A DNA stretch of 36,972 bases from an uncultured Coriobacteriaceae bacterium (GCA_900544245.1 UQUH01000012.1:1-36972), one strand, 5' to 3'. Shown: positions 7,296 through 15,581, counted from the first letter of the stretch. Numbers and translations: made by a program. Notes: generated by a model from the letters alone, not told the origin.

Positions 7296-7958
7296 TTACT
7301 CCCACATGTAGCCGACGCCGCGGACAGTCCGGAGGTGCGAGGCAAGGTCATTGCCAAGCTTGGAACGCACACGTCGCACGTGCACGTCGACGGTGCGCGA
7401 ACCGCCAAAGTAATCGAAACCCCAGACGCGCGAGAGCAGGGCATCACGCGAGTAGACATGCCCCGAATGCGTCACCAGAAACGCAAGCAGCGCGTACTCG
7501 AGATAGGTGAAGTCGACGGGGCTGCCATCGACGAGCACCTGGTAGGTCGAGAGGTTGATCACCATCGAATCGACGGTGATGAAATCGGAATTGGCCATCT
7601 CCTCGCCCGGCCACAGCAAGTGACGCATGCGAATGAGCAGCTCGTCGTCCGTAGACGTTGACAGAGCGAAATCGGCACGCAGGTGAGCGGGAAGGCGCAA
7701 GGTCTTGAGAGCGTCGGGGTCGACCACGAACAGCAGCGCGACGTTCTCGATCGCGCGCAGCCTTTGTTCGAAGTCGGCAAACGCGTCGCGATGCATGCCA
7801 AGCGTCGGACATACGACAAGGTCGACAGCCGGGAGCCCGCGTGCGGCGGCATCCGCGGAAACGACCTCGAATTCGGCATCGAGCTCGGCTGTCAGACGCG
7901 CCAGGCGCCCGTAAGTCTGCATGCCCTCCTGTATGTACAGCACGCGTTTGCGATGCAT
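7296..7958 (-). CDS. glnR: GlnR-like OmpR-family regulator with degenerate receiver
   Basis: 220 residues. The C-terminal winged-helix DNA-binding domain (about 128-220) has VDFTYLEYALLAFL, VWGFDYFGGSRTVDVHVRR and RTVRGVGY, very close to the pattern of actinobacterial GlnR nitrogen regulators. The N-terminal half (about 5-115) keeps a receiver-like layout but lacks the phosphorylation pocket: the start reads VLYIQEG instead of an acidic pair, and the phospho-Asp position reads VVCPTLG. Phosphorylation-independent control, as in known GlnR, is therefore likely. ATG at 7958 follows ATAGGATT, 21 nt after the glnA stop; GTG at 7976 is a poorer alternative. Position right behind glnA supports a role in nitrogen control, probably of glnA itself. 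No sensor kinase is adjacent. Confidence 0.8.
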   Translation of the reverse strand: MHRKRVLYIQEGMQTYGRLARLTAELDAEFEVVSADAAARGLPAVDLVVCPTLGMHRDAFADFEQRLRAIENVALLFVVDPDALKTLRLPAHLRADFALSTSTDDELLIRMRHLLWPGEEMANSDFITVDSMVINLSTYQVLVDGSPVDFTYLEYALLAFLVTHSGHVYSRDALLSRVWGFDYFGGSRTVDVHVRRVRSKLGNDLASHLRTVRGVGYMWE

Positions 7959-7979
7959 AATCCTATCCCCTATCACGCC

Positions 7980-9359
7980 TTACAGAATCGGAAAGAAACG
8001 CTCGATCTCCCATTGCGTGACCTGCGAGCGATACGAGCGCCATTCCTCGCGCTTGTTCTCGACGATGAAGCGATGCATCTCCTCGCCCAGCACCTCGCGC
8101 ATGAGCTCCGATTTCTCGAACAGCTCGATGGCCTCGTGTAGGTCGCCGGGTAACATGCGGTAGCCGGCGGCACGCGCTTCCTCCTCGGTCATGGCCGACA
8201 GATCCTCAGTCAACGGGGCCTCGAGCTCGAGTTCGTCCTCGATGCCACGCAGGCCCGCGCCCAGGAGCACGGCGAACACCAGGTAGGGATTGCACGCCGG
8301 ATCGGGACTGCGGTACTCGAAGCGCGCGGCATTCGCCTTGTCGGGCTTGTATAGCGGTACGCGCACGAGGGCGTTGCGGTTACGGTTTGCCCACGTCACG
8401 TACACCGGTGCCTCGAAGCCGGGGATGAGGCGCTTGTACGAGTTCACGTACTGGTTGGTGATGAGCGTCATCTCGGGCGCGTACTTGAGCAAGCCGGCGA
8501 TGTAGTGCTTGGCCGTCTGCGACAGGCCGAACCCCAGTGGGTCATTGGCATCGAAGAAGACGTTCTCGTCGTCGCGGAACAGCGAGATGTGCACGTGCAT
8601 GCCGCTGCCATCGACACCGCGAATCGGCTTGGGCATGAAGCTCGCATGCGCGTTGTGCTTGAGAGCGACTTCCTTGACGACGAGGCGGTAGGTCATGACG
8701 GCGTCCGCCATCGAAAGCGCATCGCTGTAGCGCAGGTCGATCTCCTGCTGCGAGGGTGCGGTCTCGTGATGCGAGTACTCGACGGGAATGCTCATCTGCT
8801 CGAGCGTCAAGATCGTGTCGCGACGTAGGTCGGATGCCATATCATCAGCGATTAGGTCGAAGAAACCGGCATAGTCGATGGGCTCGGGCGTTGAGGCGTT
8901 CTTGAAGTAGAAGTACTCGAGCTCCGGCCCGACGTTCATCGTGTAGCCCATGCGCGCGGCCTTGGTGAGCATGCGGCGCAGCACGTAGCGTGGGTCGCCA
9001 TCGAAGGGCTTGCGCTCGGGCGTGAGGATGTTGCAGAACATGCGGGCGACGCCATCGTCCTTGGGGCGCCAGGGAAGCACCTGGAAGGTGCTCGCATCGG
9101 GGAGCGCGATCATGTCGGATTCGGTCGAGCGCGCGAAGCCCTCGATCGAGCTGCCGTCGAAGCCCATGCCCTCGTCGAAGGCGGTCTCGAGCTCGCTCGG
9201 CGTGATGGCAAATGACTTCATCTGGCCGAGCACGTCGGTGAACCACATGCGGATGAAGTGGATGTGACGCTCTTGCACGGTCTTGAGGACGTAGTCCTTG
9301 TTCGCCTCAGCCGCGGCCGATCCTATCACGCCAAACTCGTCGGCGAATGCATCTGACAT
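7980..9359 (-). CDS. glnA: Glutamine synthetase type I
   Basis: 459 residues. Makes glutamine from glutamate, ammonia and ATP as a cytosolic dodecamer. Conserved blocks seen: MGFDGSSIEGF (65-75, flexible Asp loop), GPELEYF, HHETAPSQQEIDLRY, GSGMHVHISLF, the ATP/glutamate site NSYKRLIPGFEAPVYVTWA, and ARFEYRSPDPACNPYL. The C-terminal region lacks the tyrosine motif used for adenylylation in GSI-beta enzymes, and the protein is at the short end of the family, so it looks like the GSI-alpha subtype, controlled by transcription or feedback. ATG at 9359 follows GAGGAAAGGGG. The glnR-like gene follows after 21 nt; hisI ends 41 bases upstream, so a promoter in or before that gap is possible. A TATAGC box near 9385 is the only candidate. 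Confidence 0.97.
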   Translation of the reverse strand: MSDAFADEFGVIGSAAAEANKDYVLKTVQERHIHFIRMWFTDVLGQMKSFAITPSELETAFDEGMGFDGSSIEGFARSTESDMIALPDASTFQVLPWRPKDDGVARMFCNILTPERKPFDGDPRYVLRRMLTKAARMGYTMNVGPELEYFYFKNASTPEPIDYAGFFDLIADDMASDLRRDTILTLEQMSIPVEYSHHETAPSQQEIDLRYSDALSMADAVMTYRLVVKEVALKHNAHASFMPKPIRGVDGSGMHVHISLFRDDENVFFDANDPLGFGLSQTAKHYIAGLLKYAPEMTLITNQYVNSYKRLIPGFEAPVYVTWANRNRNALVRVPLYKPDKANAARFEYRSPDPACNPYLVFAVLLGAGLRGIEDELELEAPLTEDLSAMTEEEARAAGYRMLPGDLHEAIELFEKSELMREVLGEEMHRFIVENKREEWRSYRSQVTQWEIERFFPIL

Positions 9360-9400
9360 TGCGCCTGCCCCTTTCCTCGGATGGCTATACGCGCCGTCCG

Positions 9401-9730
9401 TTAATCATGCTCGATGTCTAGTTTACGGTAGAAGCAGCTGGTAGCGCCCGTATGGCAGGCAGGCCCGGCCGCATCGACCTTGACGAGGAGCGTATCCCCA
9501 TCGCAGTCATAATACAGCTCCTTGACGGTCTGAATGTTTCCGCTCGTTAAACCTTTGTTCCAAAGCTCCCGGCGCGAGCGAGACCAGAACCAGGTGGTTC
9601 CCGTCGTACGCGTGAGTTCGAGAGATTCCGCGTTCATCCACGCGACCATGAGGACCTCGCCCGTGTCGTATTGCTGCACGACGCATGGGATGAGCCCGCG
9701 CTCGTCAAAGGTGAGGTCGTCGATGCCCAT
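9401..9730 (-). CDS. hisI: Phosphoribosyl-AMP cyclohydrolase
   Basis: 109 residues, a stand-alone HisI without the HisE fusion. Opens the purine ring of phosphoribosyl-AMP in histidine synthesis. Seen: DTGEVLMVAWMNAESLELT, FWSRSRRELWNKGLTSGN, the metal-binding DCDGD (75-79), and GPACHTGATSCF with zinc ligands Cys92 and Cys99 (with Cys76). ATG at 9730 begins 9 nt after the rmlB stop and follows GGGG, so it is very probably in the rml transcript. No other his genes are near, an odd setting for a histidine gene. Confidence 0.95.
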   Translation of the reverse strand: MGIDDLTFDERGLIPCVVQQYDTGEVLMVAWMNAESLELTRTTGTTWFWSRSRRELWNKGLTSGNIQTVKELYYDCDGDTLLVKVDAAGPACHTGATSCFYRKLDIEHD

Positions 9731-9739
9731 TGGTTACCC

Positions 9740-10759
9740 CTATTGCCCCTGCTTGGCGTACTTGGCCTCGGTCGCCTGTTTGGCGCCTTCCCACCAGTCG
9801 CGGTTGCCCTCGTACCAGGCGATGGTATCGCGCAAGCCCTCGTCGAAGTCGGTGTGGATGGGCTTCCAGCCGAGCTCGCGGCGCAACTTGGAGGAATCGA
9901 TAGCATAGCGGCGGTCATGGCCCGGACGGTCCTTGACCCAGTCGAAGTCGTCGGCGTCCCTGCCCATCTCGCGCAGAATGGCGCGCAAGACGTCAATGTT
10001 GTTCTTCTCGCCATCGGCACCGATGAGGTAGGTCTCGCCTATCTCGCCCTTGGTGAGGATATCCCAAACCGCGCTGGAATGATCCTCAGTGTGAATCCAG
10101 TCACGGACGTTGAAGCCATCACCGTAGAGCTTGGGACGGATACCGCACAGGATGTTCGTAATCTGACGCGGGATGAACTTCTCGATGTGCTGGCGCGGGC
10201 CGTAGTTGTTCGAGCAGTTGCTGATGGTCGCGCGCACGCCGTAGGTACGCACCCAGGCGCGCACGAGCATGTCGCTCGACGCCTTGGTCGAGCTGTAGGG
10301 GCTGCTGGGATGATACGGCGTCTCCTCTGTGAAGCGCGCCGGATCGTCGAGCGCGAGGTCACCGTAGACCTCGTCGGTCGAGATGTGGTGGAAGCGCAGG
10401 TCATGTTCGCGCGCCGCCTGCAAAAGCGTGAAGGTCCCCTCGACGTTGGTCTTCAAGAACGGCGTGGGGTCGAGGATGGAGTTGTCGTTGTGGCTTTCGG
10501 CGGCAAAGTGCACGATGGCATCGGCATCCGCGGCAAGCTTGTCGACGAGCTCGGCGTCGCAGATATCACCATGCACGAAGGTCATGCGTTCCTCCGGTAA
10601 ACCGGTCAGGTTGTCTAGATTGCCTGCATAGGTGAGCGCATCGAGCACCGTGACGTGCACACCGGGCTGGTTGTCGATGACCCAGTGCACGAAATTGCTG
10701 CCAATGAAGCCCGCACCGCCCGTGACGATGATGTTCGTGGGCTTGAACTCTTCTGTCAT
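9740..10759 (-). CDS. rmlB: dTDP-glucose 4,6-dehydratase
   Basis: 339 residues; second step of dTDP-L-rhamnose synthesis, NAD-dependent, cytosolic. Extended SDR fold with GGAGFIG (14-20), catalytic TDE (128-130) and YSSTK (155-159). Further family blocks are SNCSNNYGPRQ and RDWIHTEDH. Last of the four rml genes in transcription order A-D-C-B, 15 nt after the rmlC stop. hisI follows directly. Confidence 0.97.
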   Translation of the reverse strand: MTEEFKPTNIIVTGGAGFIGSNFVHWVIDNQPGVHVTVLDALTYAGNLDNLTGLPEERMTFVHGDICDAELVDKLAADADAIVHFAAESHNDNSILDPTPFLKTNVEGTFTLLQAAREHDLRFHHISTDEVYGDLALDDPARFTEETPYHPSSPYSSTKASSDMLVRAWVRTYGVRATISNCSNNYGPRQHIEKFIPRQITNILCGIRPKLYGDGFNVRDWIHTEDHSSAVWDILTKGEIGETYLIGADGEKNNIDVLRAILREMGRDADDFDWVKDRPGHDRRYAIDSSKLRRELGWKPIHTDFDEGLRDTIAWYEGNRDWWEGAKQATEAKYAKQGQ

Positions 10760-10774
10760 CTGTTTGCTCCTTGC

Positions 10775-11341
10775 CTAATCACGCTTGAACGCGGGGTGCT
10801 TGCGGTCCTTCTCGCTCAGGTTGATGTCGCAATCGACCTGCGGCCACTCGATGCCGAAGGCAGGTTCGTCGAACATGTAGCCACCCTCGTCGTTGGGATG
10901 GTACACATCGTCGCACTTGTAGCAGAACTCCGCCGTGTCCGAGAGCACGAGAAAGCCGTGCGCAAAGCCACGCGGAACGAAGAACTGGCGCTTGTTCTCG
11001 GCGGAGAGGATGACGCCCTCCCACTGGCCATAGGTAGGGCTGCCTTCGCGCAGGTCGACGCATACATCGAAGACCTCACCGCTCACGACGCGCACGAGCT
11101 TGCTTTGCGGATGGTTAATCTGGAAGTGCAGGCCACGCAGCACGCCCTTGGTGGACGAGCTCTGATTGTCCTGCACGAAATCGACGTCGATGCCGCCGGC
11201 CACGAAATCGGAGCGCTTGTACGTCTCCATGAAATAGCCGCGATCATCGCCGTATGCCTTCACGTCCACGATGATGACACCCTCGATGGATGTCTGCGTG
11301 AAGGTGAAGTTGCCGCTCGTTATGACTCTGTTAGCTGGCAT
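10775..11341 (-). CDS. rmlC: dTDP-4-dehydrorhamnose 3,5-epimerase
   Basis: 188 residues, cupin-fold epimerase; third step of dTDP-L-rhamnose synthesis. Seen: GYFMETYKRSDF, the catalytic His72 in RGLHFQ, Lys82 in SKLVRV, VPRGFAHGF, and the Tyr-containing FCYKCDDVYHP (139-149). GIEWPQVD near the end is typical. ATG at 11341 follows GGGGAGAA. Unlike the close spacing elsewhere in the cluster, it is separated from rmlD by about 187 bases holding a large imperfect palindrome. Confidence 0.96.
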   Translation of the reverse strand: MPANRVITSGNFTFTQTSIEGVIIVDVKAYGDDRGYFMETYKRSDFVAGGIDVDFVQDNQSSSTKGVLRGLHFQINHPQSKLVRVVSGEVFDVCVDLREGSPTYGQWEGVILSAENKRQFFVPRGFAHGFLVLSDTAEFCYKCDDVYHPNDEGGYMFDEPAFGIEWPQVDCDINLSEKDRKHPAFKRD

Positions 11342-11359
11342 TTCTCCCCTTTACAAGTA

Positions 11360-11530
11360 AAAGAGAGGGAGGCGTTTTGCTCGCCAATGATTCGCGCCCG
11401 AAGGGCTAAAACCGCTCAGCTGCTGCGGAACTCGCGCGCAAGGGCAGCGCGCTCAAACAGTCCTCGCAAGACCGCTTCGCGATTTTAGCCCTTCTGCTCA
11501 TCGGGCATCGCAAAACGTCCCCCTCTCTTT
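11360..11530. repeat. 171-bp imperfect palindrome between rmlD and rmlC
   Basis: Outer arms 11360-11380 and 11510-11530 pair in 20 of 21 positions. Middle arms 11401-11415 and 11479-11493 (core GGGCTAAAA with TTTTAGCCC) pair around the same centre near 11446. A GCGCGC-rich core pairs in the middle. The right arm includes the first bases of the rmlD stop codon. In the rml transcript this would be a large intercistronic hairpin; as DNA it has the look of a miniature inverted-repeat element. No protein is encoded. Confidence 0.75.
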
Positions 11531-12434
11531 AATCCGCTAATTCCTCAAACTTGTCCATATACGTCGCGAGTGCGTCTTGCCAAGGGCGCATCTCGTCTCC
11601 GATGGTAGCGGCCAGATGCGCGTTCTCCAAGCTCGAATAGGCCGGGCGATCGGCGCTTTGCGGGAAACGTTCCTTGTACTCGGCCGAGCTCAGCCCCTCC
11701 TTCTCGCATTCGATGCCCGCCGCGTCCACGACGGCGCAGGCAAAATCGAACCAGCTACACGTGCCGTTGTTGGTGCAATGGTACGTGCCGTAGTTGTCCG
11801 TCGCAGCAATCCTGAGAATCTCGTAAGCCAGGTCATTGGCACTCGTGGGATTGCCCAGCTGGTCGTTGACCACGGAAATCTTGCCGTTCTCACGCGCAAG
11901 CCGCATCATCGTCTTGACGAAATTCTTGCCAACGTAGCCGTAGAGCCACGCCGTGCGCACGACAAAGCTCCGCTCGCACGCCGCGCCCGTGAGCACCTCG
12001 CCCTCCCACTTGGTACGCCCGTAAGCGGAAATGGGCGCGATGGAATCGGTCTCGACGCGCGGCACGGGATTGGTGCCGGGAAAGACGTAGTCAGTGGAGA
12101 TATGCACGATCTTGCCGCCGCAATTTTGGGCGGCTCGGGCCATGTTCTCGGCACCGATGGCATTGACGTGCAGTGCTGCCGCCTCGTTTTGCTCGCAGCC
12201 GTCCACGTTGGTGATGGCCGCGCAGTTGATGGTGAGGTCGTAGGGGCCGTGTTCGGCATACCAGGCATCGACGGCATCGGCATCGCTGATGTCGAGCACC
12301 TGGTAGTCGACGTAGTCGACCTTAGCGTCCTTGTAGACGCCGGGAACGGGACCGATCTCGGCCCGCATGGTATCGAAGCAGCGCCTCAGCTCGTTGCCAA
12401 GCTGGCCACGTTCTCCGGTCACCAGAACCTTCAT
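11529..12434 (-). CDS. rmlD: dTDP-4-dehydrorhamnose reductase
   Basis: 301 residues; last step of dTDP-L-rhamnose synthesis, NAD(P)H-dependent SDR. Seen: TGERGQLG (6-13), NCAAITNVDGCE, STDYVF (113-118) and catalytic YGRTK (138-142). Starts at 12434, only 3 nt after the rmlA stop. Its stop overlaps the end of the 171-bp palindrome. Confidence 0.97.
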   Translation of the reverse strand: MKVLVTGERGQLGNELRRCFDTMRAEIGPVPGVYKDAKVDYVDYQVLDISDADAVDAWYAEHGPYDLTINCAAITNVDGCEQNEAAALHVNAIGAENMARAAQNCGGKIVHISTDYVFPGTNPVPRVETDSIAPISAYGRTKWEGEVLTGAACERSFVVRTAWLYGYVGKNFVKTMMRLARENGKISVVNDQLGNPTSANDLAYEILRIAATDNYGTYHCTNNGTCSWFDFACAVVDAAGIECEKEGLSSAEYKERFPQSADRPAYSSLENAHLAATIGDEMRPWQDALATYMDKFEELAD

Positions 12435-12437
12435 CGA

Positions 12438-13337
12438 TTACTTTCCGTCCTTTGCGTAGAACTTGTTCTCGCTCACGCCCTTGAGGTACTTGCCATAACT
12501 GCTCTTGCCGTACTTGTTCGCAGCCTCGACGAGCTGGTCGCGATCGATCCAGCCGTTGCCATAGGCAATCTCCTCGATGACGCTCACGGGAATGCCCTGG
12601 GCCTGCTCGACCGTGCGCACGAAATTCGTCGCCTCGAAAAGCGACTCCATCGTACCCGTGTCGAGCCATGCGTAACCGCGTCCGAGCACCTCGACGTTGA
12701 GCGACCCGTCATCGAGGTACATCGCGTTGAGGTCGGTGATCTCGAGCTCTCCACGAGGCGAGGGCTTTACCTGCCTGGCGAGCTCGCACACACGCCTGTC
12801 GTAGAAGTACAGGCCCGTGACCGCGTAGTTGCTCTTGGGATGTTCGGGTTTCTCCTCGATGGAGACGGCGTTGTAATTCTCGTCGAACTCGACGACGCCA
12901 AAGCGCTCCGGGTCGTCGACATAATAGCCAAAGACCGTGGAGCCCTCCCCGCTCTCGGCACGCCTGACGGCGCGTCTGAGCTGCTCACGAAAGCCGTTGC
13001 CGTAGAAGATGTTATCGCCGAGGACGAGCGCACAGGGCTCTCCCGCACAGAACTCCTCGCCGATGATGAAGGCCTGAGCAAGGCCGTCGGGCGAAGGCTG
13101 CACCTTGTAGGACAGGTGGATGCCGAGCTGGCTGCCGTCGCCGAGCAGACGCTCGAAGTTGGGGAGGTCTGCCGGTGTGGAGATGATGAGGATGTCGCGA
13201 ATGCCCGCCATCATGAGCGTGGAGAGCGGATAGTAGATCATCGGCTTGTCGTAGACCGGCAGGAGCTGCTTGCTCGTGACCAGCGTAAGCGGATACAGAC
13301 GTGTGCCACTGCCGCCTGCCAGTATGATGCCCTTCAT
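12438..13337 (-). CDS. rmlA: Glucose-1-phosphate thymidylyltransferase
   Basis: 299 residues; first step of dTDP-L-rhamnose synthesis, joins dTTP and glucose-1-phosphate. Nucleotidyltransferase signature GGSGTRLYPLT (8-18), followed by KQLLPVYDKPMIYYPL (23-38), then LGDNIFYG and EEKPEHPKSNYAVTGLYFYD. First gene of the A-D-C-B run; divergent from the licD gene at 13492. Confidence 0.97.
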   Translation of the reverse strand: MKGIILAGGSGTRLYPLTLVTSKQLLPVYDKPMIYYPLSTLMMAGIRDILIISTPADLPNFERLLGDGSQLGIHLSYKVQPSPDGLAQAFIIGEEFCAGEPCALVLGDNIFYGNGFREQLRRAVRRAESGEGSTVFGYYVDDPERFGVVEFDENYNAVSIEEKPEHPKSNYAVTGLYFYDRRVCELARQVKPSPRGELEITDLNAMYLDDGSLNVEVLGRGYAWLDTGTMESLFEATNFVRTVEQAQGIPVSVIEEIAYGNGWIDRDQLVEAANKYGKSSYGKYLKGVSENKFYAKDGK

Positions 13338-13380
13338 GTGATGCGCTCCTCGCGTTTGGAATCATGAAACATGTCGGATA

Positions 13381-13386
13381 ATTATA
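13381..13386 (-). promoter_or_regulatory. -10 box for the rml operon
   Basis: A perfect TATAAT on the minus strand, 44 bases upstream of the rmlA ATG at 13337. No recognisable -35 box at 15-19 bases, so the call is tentative. Confidence 0.35.
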
Positions 13387-13436
13387 TATCTACTGCGGGA
13401 AAGCCGGGCTCGCACTTCCCCGAGTGTCGTATAAGT

Positions 13437-13464
13437 TTGTATCATTGTCAGAAGAAATTAGAAT
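13437..13464 (+). promoter_or_regulatory. Promoter of the first licD gene
   Basis: TTGTAT (13437-13442), 16-base spacer, TAGAAT (13459-13464). The ribosome site AAGGAG (13481-13486) and GTG start (13492) follow at normal distances. Confidence 0.5.
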
Positions 13465-13491
13465 CATTCGCCAGAAAAACAAGGAGCGACC

Positions 13492-14346
13492 GTGGGCCAA
13501 TCTCCCTATCCCGAAGATTCATTGAAGCGCCTGCAGACGATTGACCTTGAAATCGTCGCCGTCATCGATAGAATCTGCCGCGAAAACGGTATCGACTACT
13601 TCATCGACGGCGGCACGTTGCTGGGAGCCATACGCCATGGCGGCTTTATCCCCTGGGATGACGATATCGACATTGGGATGCCCAAGGATGACTTTGACCG
13701 CTTCTGCGAAATCACACCGGCGTTGCTCCCGAAAGGCTATTCGCTGCATACCTCGACCAACACCAAGGGGTTCTCGGCTCTCTGGGCAAAGGTATTCAAG
13801 GACGGCACGCGATTCATCGATGACAACTGCGCTGAATCGGAATACGATCAGGGCATCTTCGTGGACATCCTTCCCTTCTGCAGGCTCGACGCAGATTCCG
13901 CCGTTGCCCAAAGGCAATGCCAAAAGGCCCGCATGGCGCAACTCAAGTCCTACCTCAAGCATTTCTCGCGCCCCAAGATCCCGGCAGGGACTCCGGCAAA
14001 GCCCCTCGTCATGCTTGCTTGCAAACTCATCCACAGTACCGTGGCACGTGCATGGAAGCAGGCGAGTCTGCAATCCGAGATGGACCATGCGTTCGATACG
14101 GATAACCCGGGCAAACGATGGACGAGCGCGGTCTACACGAATTACGGAACCTTTGACTCCGACGTGCTGTTTCCCACGAAGGACATTACGTTCGACGGTC
14201 TCACCTTACGCGCGCCCCACGATCCCGATGCCTTCCTCAGGACGGAATACGGCGACTACATGCAGCTGCCGCCGGAAGAGGAACGCTACACCCACGCGCC
14301 CCTCATCCTCGACTTTGGTGACGGCGTGAATGTCATGGAAGCTTAG
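13492..14346 (+). CDS. LicD-family phosphotransferase 1
   Basis: 284 residues from GTG at 13492, preceded by AAGGAG with a 5-nt gap. LicD proteins transfer phosphocholine, or a related phospho-substituent, from a nucleotide donor to a cell-surface sugar. The hallmark stretch is GGTLLGAIRHGG followed by FIPWDDDIDIGM (40-63), including the metal-binding acidic cluster; FVDILPF and TEYGDYMQLPP near the C-terminus are also typical. No signal peptide, so cytosolic. It sits alone on the plus strand between the rml cluster and a GT4 gene. A second family member lies at 22518-23339. Phosphocholine as substrate is supported by the Pce-like esterase and choline-binding-type proteins nearby; other phospho-groups remain possible. 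Confidence 0.85.
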   Translation: MGQSPYPEDSLKRLQTIDLEIVAVIDRICRENGIDYFIDGGTLLGAIRHGGFIPWDDDIDIGMPKDDFDRFCEITPALLPKGYSLHTSTNTKGFSALWAKVFKDGTRFIDDNCAESEYDQGIFVDILPFCRLDADSAVAQRQCQKARMAQLKSYLKHFSRPKIPAGTPAKPLVMLACKLIHSTVARAWKQASLQSEMDHAFDTDNPGKRWTSAVYTNYGTFDSDVLFPTKDITFDGLTLRAPHDPDAFLRTEYGDYMQLPPEEERYTHAPLILDFGDGVNVMEA

Positions 14347-14376
14347 GACGATGCGCGAAGAGACGTGTCGGGCGTG

Positions 14377-14407
14377 ATGAGACAACGTCTCTGAGCAACT
14401 GTCTCAT
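14377..14407. repeat. 31-bp palindromic repeat between licD1 and GT4
   Basis: ATGAGACA (14377-14384), 15 bases, TGTCTCAT (14400-14407), in the 83-base gap between convergent stops at 14346 and 14430. An overlapping stem, AGAGACGT (upstream) with ACGTCTCT, could compete with the main hairpin. Possible bidirectional terminator. Confidence 0.75.
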
Positions 14408-14429
14408 CGTGCCCCTTTCGCACACGCAT

Positions 14430-15572
14430 CTAATCGAGTGCCGCAAACGCATCCTCCAGTGCCTTTACCGTCGCGTCCCACGAGCAATCCACTGCGACGT
14501 GCTCCCTGAGTTCTTGCACGGCGATGCCGTCTTGCTCAGCAGCCTCGCGTATCGCTTGCGCGACGGCTTCCGGCTCGTTGTCTTTCAACATCACACCATG
14601 ATGTACCGGATTCCAACCCATGACCTCGTCAGTGCCGCCCACGTGCGGCATGACAGGATTGGCGCCCTGCGCGGCGGCCTCGAGAAGTGACGTGCAGAAG
14701 CCTTCCGAGCGCGTGGGAAGGCAAAAGACATCCGCATCGCGCAGCAAGGCAGAGAGGTCCGGCTGGCCAAGTTGTCCAAGCAGCAAGACGTTGTTGGCAC
14801 CCAACCCCTCTATCTGAACACGTTGACTTCCCTCTCCAGCAAGCGCCAGCACGAAGCCATCTCCGAGCAGAGGAGCCGCCTGGGCAAATTGCAGTGTCCC
14901 TTTCTCGGGTTCAAGGCGCCCGACAGAGACGACGAGCACCTTGCCAAGCGCATGCAGCTCCGCGCGAAAATCACGGGACGAGGCAACTCCTGCGAACTGC
15001 TCGACATCGATTGCGTTGGGTATGACCGTCGAAGTCTCGATCCCGAAGTGGGATAGCCAATTAGCACTCGCCCGCGAGATGCCTGCAAACGCCGGTCCAA
15101 GGCGCTTCATGCGATTCGTGACCGCGTGCTCGTAGCGCTCGACAAAGCGATCCAACAGGCCGTTGCCAAGCGTCAGATGAGCAGAGCCGTGATCGAGCAC
15201 GATGACGGGAGCTCCAATGCGCCGCGCGAAACGCACGCCCTCGAGGGAATTGCGATAGAAACGCACGTTGACCAGGATGCGATCAATCCCAAGTTCCGCA
15301 ATTTCCGAAAGCATGGCCTCGTATTCGCGATTTCGATGCGAAATGGGCAGGCGACCATCCAGAAACGACCAACACGGCAGACGATACACCTCGACGCCGT
15401 CTTCTTGCGTTTCGTGACTGGGAGCATCCGGACTGAGCCGCGACGTCACCACGACCACGCGATTGCCCTGTTCGGTAAGCTGATGGGCAAGTCGCTGCGT
15501 GAACACCTCGACGCCTCCGGTGTGAGGCGCATAGAGCGCGGAGAATATCGCATATGTGCGCGTTTGCCCCAA
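14430..15572 (-). CDS. Glycosyltransferase family 4
   Basis: 380 residues, GT-B fold, retaining transferase. N-terminal acceptor half with YAPHTGGVEVFTQRLAHQL. C-terminal donor half with VVSVGRLEPEKGT, LLLGQLGQPDLSALLRDADVFCLPT, and the E-x7-E element SEGFCTSLLEAAAQG. The start is TTG at 15572, 9 nt after the stop of the DUF2304 gene, with GAGGAG 12 nt before it. Last gene of the minus-strand run that begins at 18843 (membrane GT-C-like, GT2, DUF2304, GT4). Sugar specificity cannot be read. Confidence 0.9.
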   Translation of the reverse strand: MGQTRTYAIFSALYAPHTGGVEVFTQRLAHQLTEQGNRVVVVTSRLSPDAPSHETQEDGVEVYRLPCWSFLDGRLPISHRNREYEAMLSEIAELGIDRILVNVRFYRNSLEGVRFARRIGAPVIVLDHGSAHLTLGNGLLDRFVERYEHAVTNRMKRLGPAFAGISRASANWLSHFGIETSTVIPNAIDVEQFAGVASSRDFRAELHALGKVLVVSVGRLEPEKGTLQFAQAAPLLGDGFVLALAGEGSQRVQIEGLGANNVLLLGQLGQPDLSALLRDADVFCLPTRSEGFCTSLLEAAAQGANPVMPHVGGTDEVMGWNPVHHGVMLKDNEPEAVAQAIREAAEQDGIAVQELREHVAVDCSWDATVKALEDAFAALD

Positions 15573-15581
15573 TCCGGAGCA

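Noticed and set aside
11360..11530. Insertion sequence with transposase
   Set aside because: Too short to encode a protein and no target duplication could be recognised, so kept only as a palindromic element.
11577..13367. 596-codon plus-strand open frame opposite rmlD and rmlA
   Set aside because: Antisense to two clear enzymes; composition follows the codon bias of the minus-strand genes, and no domain is visible.
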